64,000 bases of DNA, from positions 1,060,858-1,124,857 of the forward strand of contig ML213509.1 in the NCBI GenBank assembly GCA_004369045.1, in the 5' to 3' direction. Every line of letters begins with the position of its first letter. The stretch's first letter is position 1. Source of the DNA: Heliocybe sulcata. Its lineage: Eukaryota > Basidiomycota > Agaricomycetes > Gloeophyllales > Gloeophyllaceae. Of this stretch, positions 46,173-56,378 are shown piece after piece. The notes under the pieces are model-generated. The model saw nothing but the letters and a program-made list of their open reading frames with translations, was not told the origin of the DNA and searched no databases. Position numbers and translations under genes: made by a program.

Positions 46173-47848
46173 CTAGGCGAAGTACATAAGGTCGTTCTTC
46201 TTCTTACTTTGAACTATAAATAGACTAACGTCAATGACCCCTATCTCTGTAGATCGAAGGGAATACTCGCCTTCCGCAATCCCACTCAAGAAATGCTCAT
46301 GCCCTAGCTTTGTGGCGCCCTCCCTCAGGGCAATCATACCCGCCTCAACGCACACAGCCTTGAGCTGAGCGGCGTTGAACTCGTCCGTGCTTCTCGCCAG
46401 TTCCTCAAAATTGACGTCAGGCCCGACAGTCATCTTCCGCGAATGAATCTCCAAAATACGTGCTCTTGCGGTTTCGTTTGGCAGGGGGAACTCGATCTTG
46501 CGGTCCAACCGCCCCGACCGGAGCAGGGCTGGGTCGAGAATGTCTATTCGGTTGGTGGCAGCAATGACCTATGAGCATACGCAATGGCGTGAGTCTCGTT
46601 TCACTGTGGCACCGGGACTGCATTGCATCGACCCACCTTGATCCGTTCGTCGCTGCTGAATCCGTCCAACTGGTTGAGGAGTTCCAACATTGTCCGCTGG
46701 ACCTCGCGGTCACCACTCTTCTCCGAGTCGAATCGCTTCGTTCCGATGGCGTCCAACTCATCAATGAAGATGATCGCGGGCGCCTTTTGCTTCGCCAGTT
46801 CAAAGGCGTCTCGTACCAGCTTCGCCCCATCACCGATAAACATTTGGACCAGTGAAGGCCCAGCCAACTTGAGATAACAGGCATTCGTTTGGGCAGCACA
46901 GGCCCTCGCAAGCAGTGTCTTTCCGGTACCTTGAATGTCAAAGTAAGTTGAGTGGTAAGGGCAGTTACTTAAATGAACGATGTGAAGACATACCGGGAGG
47001 TCCATACATCAACACCCCTTTTGGCGGTCGGATGCCAAGCGTCTTGAACTTGTCAGCTTGCTCCATAGGGAGCACTATTGCCTCAACCAGTTCTTCGATC
47101 TGTTTCTCCAAACCACCAATATCGGTGTACGACTCCGTAGGGCGCTCATCCACCTCCATGGCCTTAACTCTTGAGTCAAACTCGGCCGGCAGTGTATCGA
47201 GAATGAGGTAAGAGTCCTTATTGACACCAACGAGGTCGCCGGGCTTGAGATTCTCCGCAGGGACGAGACCAATGAGAGGCAGGAAAACGGTTTGCCGTGT
47301 CGAAGTCTTGATAACGGCGCACTTGCCTTTGCGCATGGAGTCTAAATCGCGCGCCGAACCCTCTTCCTGGGCCTCGGGATCAACGTCTAAGATCTGCAGA
47401 AAGCATGAATGATAAATCCCCCAAGGCTGTCTGAAGTAACTTACCTCGACCACATTGCCAACGAGATACGGTAAGACTTTGTTCTGCTTGATCTTCTCCC
47501 CGTTATCACGTATCTTCTCCTGCATTACGCTCTGTTCATGTTGTAATCGGAGAGTCTCGGACCGCATAACCTAGGTGCAAGAGTTAGTTCCACGCAGTAA
47601 GCCTAGTATCTCGTTACTCCTACCTTGACGTCGTTATCAATCAAGCGTATTCTCGTCAGAATCTCGTCCGTGCTTAATGCCATGACATCCTCCGGAATGT
47701 CTGACCAGTCCTCCTCTGCTGGGGCGTCCGGCGTCGTATCCATCTGAGCATCTTGCGCGGGTGTTTCGGAGGATGAGGATGCTTGAGATTCAGGTTGCTT
47801 CTCGTTGTTATTCTCCGGGGGCGGAACGGGAGGTTGTGCAGACGACAT
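46173..47848 (-). CDS. RPT5: 26S proteasome AAA-ATPase subunit Rpt5
   Basis: One of six ATPases unfolding substrates at the proteasome base. The acidic N-terminus ([18 protein letters not shown]) precedes the coiled-coil and OB domain ([38 protein letters not shown]). The AAA core has Walker [16 protein letters not shown] with an intron between GPPG and TGKT, Walker [15 protein letters not shown], and the [40 protein letters not shown] marks Rpt5. Last intron 46214-46270 has a GC donor and a 57-nt length. The spliced C-terminus is ...[14 protein letters not shown]; the usual Hb-Tyr-X terminus would end YxA with Tyr penultimate, but the residue there is Phe. Start at 47848. Confidence 0.93.
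46214..46270 (-). other. GC-AG intron in RPT5, in-frame if retained
   Basis: Donor AAG|GCGAGT and acceptor tttatag. Length 57 nt, a multiple of three, with no in-frame stop, so the unspliced form reads through and inserts 19 residues before VQSKKK. Confidence 0.7.
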
Positions 47849-48077
47849 GGTGGCGAGACGTAATGCAGAGGAAACAGGATAATGAGAGCCAACTAACGTC
47901 AGCGACGCGCTCGACGCGCGTCGGGTGCCCAAATAAAGCCAAACCCATGTGAAGTGATCGAGTTGTGGCAACCTCGTATTGCTGTGGCACAGCACTCCGC
48001 CACACCGTAATCTGTCCTCTGGCACGTCTCGCCAAGCGAAGAGCATCCTAGCGACGCTTGTTTCTGCCCAGCTAGGT
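47849..48077. promoter_or_regulatory. bidirectional promoter RPT5/EAF6
   Basis: 229 nt between divergent ATGs. No TATA box or proteasome-control element was recognised by eye. Confidence 0.5.
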
Positions 48078-48742
48078 ATGGCCGAGGGAGGGATGCCGTC
48101 AGCGGATGACAAGGCTCGTTTTGAGCAAGCCAAGAAAGAGCTCATAGCAGCACTATCCAAGAAACGATACATAGACCGACAGCTCGTGGGTCATATACCA
48201 ATGAGATTTGTGCTGACTCTTATATGATGGAAGGCCTCGCTGGAAGCTCAAATATACAACTTCGAGGGTTCCTACCTAGCTGACACCGCCGCACATAGCG
48301 GCGGAAACATCATCCAAGGCTTTGATGGCTATCTCAAGAACCAAGCACCAGGTCGAAGAAAGTACGAAGCCACTGATGCGGACAGACTCTTCTCGACCAG
48401 CAGTCTGACGTATCTGAAGGCTAGTACTCTTGCTTGGCACAGTCGCCACCTCCTGAATGCTAGCTGTTGCAGTCGCTTGAACTGGCCGGCGACGGCGAGG
48501 AGTCTTCCACAACAGTTGATGACGGCAAATCGTTAGGCTCGGGCTTGATGACCATTCATGTCCCGGCGGCTCCAAAGGTACCATCTCATGACGCGGCGCA
48601 CGCCAAGAAGCTGAGGGACCGCGAATACCAGCGAAAGAAGAGGGCGACCGCTCGAGGAACAAGTATCGGGACCGTCAGCGACGATGAAAGTGTCGGGTCA
48701 GGCAGACGACTCACCAAGCGTCAGCGCACGGGTGCGGACTGA
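48078..48742 (+). CDS. EAF6: NuA4 histone acetyltransferase subunit EAF6
   Basis: Small subunit of NuA4/MYST histone acetyltransferases. Three exons, 48078-48185, 48234-48419 and 48473-48742, sum to 564 nt, 187 residues. The core is an N-terminal coiled-coil helix, KKELIAALSKKRYIDRQL, followed by the diagnostic SLEAQIYNFEGSYL, GNIIQGFDGYL and DRLFSTSSLTYLK. The C-terminal part is basic and Ser-rich, ending RLTKRQRTGAD; it is longer than in yeast. The second intron has a GC donor (AAG|GCTAGT), needed to reach the SLELAGDG frame. Divergent from RPT5 and convergent with RRP40. Confidence 0.9.
48420..48472 (+). other. GC-AG intron in EAF6
   Basis: 53 nt, donor AAG|GCTAGT, acceptor gttgcag. The only GT donor nearby would cause an early stop in the next exon. 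Confidence 0.65.
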
Positions 48743-48890
48743 GGATGTTGTAGTGTTATTGCCTGGTGAGGCCTATTCAGCCTATGAAGAACGATCTCGT
48801 AAATTGTGATTATTAGCGCGTCAAGTGGAATTTATTCCCCTATTGTGTAATTACAGTGTATATGCTACCATCTGCTACTCATCAAGCACG

Positions 48891-49760
48891 TCAATAATCC
48901 AGCGCGCCCAAGAACTTTTTGGTCCCTAGTTCGTCGAGGCCACCGCCGTCAGGGTCAACAGCCTCAATACATCGGGTCATACTAATAATCTGCCGAGGCT
49001 CCTTCGCATTCACCCACACTCGGCCATTCATTCCTGCTGCCACCTCCATAGGGAACTTGGAGCCTAGCAGTGGTAGCAGGAAGTGACTGGGATCATGCAA
49101 GCTGCGACGTACACTACATGAGACACCGAAGTGCTGACTTGAGAAAGAGGATGACCTACAGACGACACATCTTCAGACTGCAGCGGACCATGAAACCTTC
49201 CTTAAGCTCCCCGAAGCCTGCAGATTTGTGGGTCTGGGCGTTGAAACACTCGAGCTCAGGTTCCATGTCTTTGTGTGCGAGAGAGACCCTAGCGTAAACG
49301 AGAGCTCCGACCTGCGAAATAACGTGTTGAGACCAACAAGGGCATTTAGCTCTTCCGCAATGCCCCTCACTTTCATATTCGGCTTATTCCTCTTCGTAGC
49401 CCCTTCGAAAGCCAGAGCATCCAAATTTGCCATATGTGCCGCCCCGATGTCCACCCTGTACCCATCCCCACTCCTCGCAATCACGACACCCACAACACTT
49501 TCCTGGGCTGCTGGGACATACTACGTCTTCCCAGCGCTCATTAAGCATCCCAACCAGCACACCGAAGCTTAGAGTACACTCACACGTCGCGCATTACTTT
49601 CTATCCACCATTTGCTACGGTTGGATGAGTGGTGCACGGCGCCTGCGCGCGTAGATATGATATCTGACGAATTTGATACTTGTAAGAGACCAGGACCGAG
49701 TTTGAGGTTGACGTGCTGGGCAGGGACGAGCTCGCCTGGGAGCAGGTAGGAGTCGGACAT
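48891..49760 (-). CDS. RRP40: exosome cap subunit RRP40
   Basis: S1/KH RNA-binding cap protein of the 3'-5' RNA exosome. Exon 1 (49584-49760) gives MSDSYLLPGELVPAQHVNLKLGPGL and ends NARR; the next begins YVPAAQESVVGVVIARSGDGYRVDIG, the S1 fold. Later exons contain VGALVYARVSLAHKDMEPELECFN and the KH signature AAGMNGRVWVNA, with the GxNG loop. The end is DELGTKKFLGALDY. All elements of EXOSC3/Rrp40 are in order. It is needed for rRNA maturation and RNA decay. Divergent from VPS37 at 132 nt. The splice at NARR|YVPA was fixed by frame and the acgtag acceptor. Confidence 0.88.
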
Positions 49761-49892
49761 GTTAGGAGAGAAAGAGAATTGAGAATTGATGGGAACCCGC
49801 CATGATGCCCATGATGCATGATAGTCCGCTGATCCTCATGCAGCCTCCAGGTCCACTGCTCTCTACCCAGCCTCGCGTTACACTGCACAAGG
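49761..49892. promoter_or_regulatory. bidirectional promoter RRP40/VPS37
   Basis: Only 132 nt separate the two ATGs, so both genes probably share a core promoter region. Confidence 0.5.
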
Positions 49893-50601
49893 ATGGCGAC
49901 TCCGTTACTAGCTGAATTTCCAGAGCTTTCCCATCTCTCGTAAGATTTCCGTGTCTTAGCCCGTGTAAAGCACTCATATCCTCAGAATAGTCGGGAGGAC
50001 TTGGAAGATCTACTAACCGATCCACTATACTTTCAAGCGCTGTTCTATTCACTCCCGAGGGTTAAGGCTCTGTATCAAGCGCAGGCCGAGCTGGGTTCGG
50101 CCAATGAGACCATAGCCAGTGCGCGAACTTTGTACCTGAAGATGCTAATACTGACTGAAAGATGTGTTTGGTGTTTGATAGAGAATAACCTTGCTCTCCA
50201 AGAGAGCCTGTACAAGCTCAGATCTGACACCAAAGCTGCATTTGATGACGCGAGAGCTCTCGAAGCTAGATCCAAAGAATTGGAGCGGGAGCAACGAGAC
50301 ATGTACCAGGTCATCCCCTTCCCCTACTCTCGTCAAGGATTACATTTGATCTATCATCCAGAGGTTCACGCCGCAATTTCTGCTAATGCGTCTGCGGCAT
50401 GCAACGACAGCGCAAGACGACCTATCTGAAGGCCTTGCCTCATCATTCGTCCAGTCATCCTCGGTATCTTCGACACCCGCCACGAACCAGGAGACCGACG
50501 ACTTTGTGAAGGAGTTCAAGAATATGCGGAAGGTGTACCACAAGCGTGTGATGTGGGGCGACCGCTGGGGTTCCGGCCAAGTAAACTGGCCTGAGGATTA
50601 G
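49893..50601 (+). CDS. VPS37: ESCRT-I subunit VPS37 (Mod(r) domain)
   Basis: ESCRT-I sorts ubiquitinated cargo into multivesicular bodies. The start MATPLLAEFPELSHLS joins REDLEDLLTDPLYFQALFYSLP through a short intron whose acceptor is the second AG (caga-atag), giving the correct frame. The Mod(r) helices follow: KALYQAQAELGSANETIA, NNLALQESLYKLRSDTK and FDDARALEARSKELEREQRDMYQ, then RFTPQFLLMRLRHATTAQDDLSEGLASSF. The C-terminal piece FVKEFKNMRKVYHKRVMWGDRW ends NWPED. This is the normal short VPS37 architecture. No other function is suggested. Confidence 0.85.
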
Positions 50602-53600
50602 TTTGTCGTCCATACCTGTTCCCGAGTCATTCTGCTCATTTATTTACGGATCCTAGGAGTGTATAGCGCGTTGCAATATATCGCGCAGAAGTCTTGGTCC
50701 CATTGTAGGAACATCCTGTATACAGCATGATTTCAGTCCGCTCTATTCATATCGATGTGGATTCAACCTGGCCCAGATCCCAGCCTTGCGCCACTCCGGT
50801 CTAATCCTATCCTTCATGCTATACATCTAGTCAGTCACTCACCTTCTTCCTTATCTAGCAGCGCGCCTCCTTGCATTCATTGGCTCCACCGCCGAGATAA
50901 AGATGGCCTTGTTTGGTTTATTTCTGTTCTCCGGCTAGAGACGACTGCGGCGGCCATATCTTACCAGACTTACGAATACCTCTCTGGAGCATCCCTAGGT
51001 CAGGGGTGACGGCTCCTAATTTGTGCCGTCCGGTTGCTATGGCTCGAGAACACGTCAACCCTGGGTCTGTGTCCGAGTGGTCCTAAGTAATAAACCTTGT
51101 GACCGCCGTATCGCTCTCGTCTGTGCTCCGGAGCAAGCTACAAGCAAGGCCCGATCAAAGACCGACCGCAGAAATTCCCCTATGGCAAGCCCGCCGAGTA
51201 CCACCATCAAGTCCTTCCATTGCTATCGTAGGCATTCATACGTGCTTATGACCTGATGCATCTCTTTTGACAGGTCCTGAACTGCCTGCGAAGCATGGAA
51301 CACGAATGTATGTTATGGACCTTCGGCATCAGCTAGCCTCGTGGACGAATGCCTATGGAGCCATTCTGCTGCTGAAAATGACTTCCAAAAACTGCCATAG
51401 TCCTCATATTCACTCTCGTTCATCCCGGAATGCGGTGAAGGCAGACCAACGACATTGGTATGAATTGGACTGGATTTACCATTTCACCTGCCCACGCTCG
51501 GATGGGCATGGTGGGATGCGGCATTCATGATCGACGCATTTTGCATCAGGCGGGTAGCCTGCCATTTTCAGCCCTGACTTGGTCGATCCTCCTGCACAAA
51601 TTTATGCTCTAGCCATGCTGCCGGGTCGTCAGCCCTGCATGGCTGGTCCGTGACTCAGCACTCGGCGCTCAAGCTTAGAGGCTGGGGTTACGGACATCCT
51701 CCTGCCTTGTGATAAACAAGCTGGGGCCTGCGATGACGTTCGCAAGCGCGCCGAAAATTTCCGCTTAGCGTCCTTTGGTCCGAGGGAGGTCCAGTTCTCC
51801 TGTCCTACAGGTACCCAATAGAAGAGACGTTGCTTACTTGCACTATCCTGGGTTGCAGAGAGACGAGGTACGTGGCCATATAGCTGTGCCGCATACATGT
51901 CTTGAGATTCATGACTGTTCGCAGAGATATAATATAATTGATGGACGGACAACATCACGCCTATTGCAAGCCAATGAGGTTCCGTGACGAGACATCACTC
52001 AGCAAGATCCACTCCGCAGTAGAGAGTTCAAGGCCTACCAACTAGCTCACCGGAAGCTGTACTATCTCTTTCTCTTTGCTCAGGAGCCATCGGAAATGAA
52101 GACCCCTGCCTAATCACTTTGTGGGTTCCACGACGCTCGCGCGCCATCCTCGTCAGGCTCTAAGTTAAACGTGAGTGGACGGACTGTTACATGTCATGAT
52201 TCATGATTGACGGAAATAGGACCGCTCAGGACTGACAGATATCAACCGGTGTAAGGCGGCCCTTCATTTCGGAGAATACTGGAGCATCTGAGTGTTCAGA
52301 ATGCCGAGATGCCCATGGACCTGCATCATGATTCGTCAAAGTCTACAGAGCTCCACCTACACTGCCGAGGCTCGGTGAGGGGTAGCACGTGCAGTTATCA
52401 GTGGATGTTCCGCTAGAAGAGCTGCTGACCGCTTCAGCCAGGATCCACAGCTCTAGGTTACCACCATTTCCACGCCAGGTAGGTTCTCGTGGAGGGATCG
52501 CGACGTTGTCCTTATTCTGAACCGCTTCTGATGCCCCCGGCCCCGAACTGCCATGTCTATACTGCGCTCGTCCGACTATTTCAAAACCTCCCGGAGGGCT
52601 TACTTAAAGTAGGTCCTCGTTGATCTTGAGTTGTGGTGGTATTGAGTAATGCCGCTGTTAGGCACACCATCGACCCTGTTGATACGCATGGAAATTACGC
52701 ATAATCATTGCAGTCGCGGGCATCTTAGAGAAACTCCGAGTTCCGAGCTTAAGTCCATGCCTAAACAGGCGTGCTTGCGCTCGTCGCCGCAGGCTAGAAC
52801 GCTCCGCACGGCATTGGCAAACCCGTATGCGGCTATCGGCTTGAGCTCTCGGGAACGGTTGCAAGATGTCACCTCCCCCCATCGAACTAAAACAAGCACC
52901 TGCGGTTGCGGAACCCTATCTTAGCCCCAAAATATCCAACTCAAATCACATGAGGCGGTGAGTTCTCGGACTCTGTCATCGTATGAACGTGGCAAAGCGG
53001 GCGAAGAAAGGCAAGAAAGAAAGATATCGCGGCCTTAAGACATTGTTCTTTGCGGCGTATGACCTTCCCCCTCTTCCGGCTCGATCGCGTCTACCGGCGG
53101 CACACCCAAGCTTCGGAACCCAGATCCCTTTGGAACAAAGATCGAATCGTAATCTCCGCCTACAAGTTGCGTGCCACTTCCGGTAACAACTATTATCCTG
53201 CCCCTTCTTAGTTGGAGTGGAAAATGCTTCCGTGCATGCACACACGCGCCCCATTCATTCATGATCTGCGCGAATACGCTACTATTGCGTATCCCTTTCT
53301 TATCCAAAGTTTATCTAAACCTCAACATCATGAGAAAGTAGTTGCAATCTGCGCAGCCGGGGCCTTCCTTCGCAATCCCTGGGGGAACCAGTCGACGTGA
53401 AGAGTCGTGAGGGATTCATTGCACTCGAACACAATGTACACACTGTAAATCTTGTTGGTATGTATATATGTGCAAGGACTACCAAGAAAATCGTACGCTA
53501 TTCAGAAAAGGAGGTAGAAGAACACACCACGACCTTGCACAAGCCGCCCTTCAAAAAAGACAACGCGTAGTATAGTACATCTTCGGACAAGAATGAGACC

Positions 53601-53943
53601 CTTCGAGCACGTCACGTCCAACAACCCCCCACCATCAGCTCCCTAAACCATACTGATGCGTAAATCGGAGACCGAGGAAGGATATGTCGTCCGTGCCCAT
53701 GGCAGAGCGTTCGGGTGCTAGAGCGCTGCGGCGGTATATCACCAACAACCCAGAAACCCATTCAAGAACGGGGAAAGAAAGAAATGCAATGGAATAAAAA
53801 GATAAAACGCCACAGGAATCCTCGAGACGGCAACGCTGGCGACTTCCGTTTATAGTCGTCTCCCTTTATCAACATCTGCTGACCATCGGCGACCGCCTCC
53901 ACCTACCCTGTTCTGGACAGTCGTTCGATCGAATGCCAACACT
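50602..53943. other. 3.3 kb gene-poor region
   Basis: The open frames in both strands are short and show no recognisable domain; none is called. The largest candidates (51267-51530 plus; 53035-53307 minus) overlap other frames. No terminal repeats were noticed by eye. The largest gap in the window. Confidence 0.4.
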
Positions 53944-55270
53944 TTACCTCCTACCAGCGTAGTGCTGGCCTCCCTGCACACTGGGCGGAGGAGGTCCCCA
54001 GTGTTGGGGCGGCGGCAAATGCCCGCCCTGTCCAGCATGCCCGCCGGGAGGGTAGTAGGCGCCAGGGGGTGGCATCATATTGTGACTATACATGCCTGCG
54101 TTAGGGTCGCCCTGGTGGCCAGGATGGTGGGCGTAGGCGCCAGGAGGAGCGGGACCGTGCGTGTAGTTAGGCGAGGTAGGTTGAGGGCCGGCCGAGGGAG
54201 GTTGACCCTGGGCAGGGGGTTGACCACCTCCGGGAGTCGTCGGGGAGTTGAGGGAGATCTGAGAGTGCTGCGTGGGCGTCGGAGGTTGAGCTTGGTTGGC
54301 ACCTGGAATGAAAAGCGAAGAGGAAGGAACAACGTGCGTGAGTGCCTGAAGAGAACCGCGCTGAACTGAAGCAGAATATACGAACCTTGGTTACCGGCAG
54401 TGGAGGACGCACGTCTCCGGCGTTTCTCAGACCGTCCGCTACGCGCCTCATCTTCCCCACCTTGAGCATCTTCTTCCTTGTTGTTCTGGCTACCTCCGAT
54501 GGAGAGGCCACCCACGTTGTTTGTAGAAGCCGGGCCACTCATTATGGGACCCGCATTCGAGCGACCGATGGGGGTGCCCACGGGCATGGATGACGGCAAG
54601 GTGCCGTGTGGCGCGTTAAGACATGCTTGAATGAGGTTTTTGCCCTCTGGTTGCGTGACAAGAGGTTGGAGCTTCGCAGTGGTGAACGTGTAGACAAGCC
54701 CAGTCTCGGACACGACCAGCAGCAGGACCTGGGTCCCAGTGAGTGTGGACAGCTCGTATGCCTGAATCATTGGGTTAGATCCAAGGAACGCCGCTCGTTT
54801 GAACAGCTGCGACGCGTACCTTCTTCATAATACCTATTGAAAGACGTGTTAGAGACGCGTCTTACTCGGAAAGAGAACAAAGAATACGAACCAGCCTTCC
54901 TCTTCGAAAATGTGATGTGCCTCCTCGACTTGTCTTGTATGAACTCAATCTTGATCTTTCTCCTGCCTGCCTTCTTGTCAGACTTGGGCTTGTCCTCGTC
55001 TTCATCATCATCGTCCCCGCCACTCGCGGCCGCGTCGTTGTCCTGAATGAACGCGTCACCCGCTACCGGGGCTTGAGGAGCGCCGTCGTTGGCGACATCT
55101 GTACGCTGCCGTTTACGGAGATTAGGAGAGGCGGTTTGAGGCGCGGAGGCGGACTCTTCTGGATGTTGCATGGTGGTGCCCGAAAGGGAAGGCGGTGCCG
55201 CTGCGTTGGAAAACGGTTGATAACCTTGCGGGTTGTACGACGGCGTGTCCAACAATGGACGCGTTGCCAT
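53944..55270 (-). CDS. MADS-box (SRF/MCM1-type) transcription factor
   Basis: DNA-binding factor of the MCM1/SRF group. The MADS box is RRKIKIEFIQDKSRRHITFSKRKAG followed in the next exon by IMKKAYELSTLTGTQVLLLVVSETGLVYTFTT, and the MEF/SAM extension LQPLVTQPEGKNLIQACLNAP. Upstream are an acidic Asp-rich stretch (DDDDEDEDKPKSDKK) and a Pro/Ala-rich N-terminus; downstream are basic KRRRRASS and a Pro/Gly/Gln-rich tail, QPPTPTQHSQISLNSP to QGGQHYAGRR. Introns fall within the MADS box and before GANQAQPP. In basidiomycetes such proteins control mating, cell cycle or development. Confidence 0.9.
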
Positions 55271-56378
55271 AAAATGTGCGCGAGACGATGGAAAAAAGGA
55301 GACCAACGAGGGCGACGGTGCTCAAGAGGGCGTGCTGGACGTCGAGTACGGCGACGAGGATGGGTAGTAGCCGCCCAAAAAGGAATGGCAGGGAATGGCC
55401 GGTTGTGGTAGGAGAGCGAGGTCAAAAAGGGGAGTCAACCAACCCTGATCCCATATATAGGGCTTTTTCAGGTACAGCAAGTGTCCCGTTTAGTCACTCT
55501 CGGCAATCCCCGCGCCACTTCTCGGACTGGCCTTACCCTCCTTCTTTCCGGCCTCTCCACCCTCCCGCAGCTGATAGGAGGTCTAGTTCTGCTCATCCAT
55601 TCATCATGAATTGCCATTCACACATATCCTTGCACAACACGCTCAACGACGGCCGTGTTGCTGAGTTCGCTCGCCAGCGCTCTTTTGACACCGAACCACG
55701 GACAAACACAGCCAAACTCCGCTGTGGTCGGGCCCCCGAGGGGTCTTCTCACGCCACTTCAATCAATCCTCCGCAGCCCTTGTTTATAGGAAGAATCTAG
55801 CCATATCAGGAAGGAGAGTTTCGGTTTGCGGCCTCGAGGTCGTCAATTTCCAAACTTGATCCTGCCGCATCCGGCCTAAGGTTCCGTGCCCTCACGAGGC
55901 GGCGAGTCGGGGTCCCCCCGTTTGCAGGAAGTTGCATCGTAGACCATCCATTGCACAATAAAGAGCACAGCCAAGAACATAGCACAATTGCACAGCACGC
56001 AGTCCGCATATCTGGTAATACTATCGTTCACAAACCAACAGACACGGGCATAATCAATAGGAATAAGCAAAAGATCGTACAATGAAACACAGCGAACGCA
56101 TCATCCGCCCGAATGCCACCTTGAGGCAGCCCTTGATCGTACCGCGATGCCTGCGCAATCATCGGTATATCGCCGCTCTTGCAAGAGCCGGGCAATGAAT
56201 CGTCATTCATTCTCCTCTTCTTCGTGTCAGACCGGCCACTCATGACCCGTCTGATGGCGCACCGCGCTCTTTTGCCCATTCGGACATTCTCCTGTTCTTG
56301 CCGTCTTTCGTCCCTCCATGTCCGCGGCGTGCACCTTGGCGTTCTCTTCTTTCCGAGGTTACAGGAGAGGCAGTCAGA
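55271..56378. other. intergenic, 1.1 kb
   Basis: Probably the promoter of the MADS gene. One 68-residue minus-strand ORF (55876-56082) with a hydrophobic stretch (LCNCAMFLAVLFIVQWMVY) is unsupported by context and not called. Confidence 0.35.

Noticed and set aside
52649-53400. ORFs on both strands in the gap
   Set aside because: They mirror each other with no domain, composition bias or start context.
50602-53943. Intact mobile element in the gap
   Set aside because: No terminal repeats or transposase, reverse transcriptase or integrase motifs were seen by eye.
55876-56082. 68-residue minus ORF with a hydrophobic helix
   Set aside because: It overlaps another frame and lacks context, so it is probably chance in the MADS promoter.
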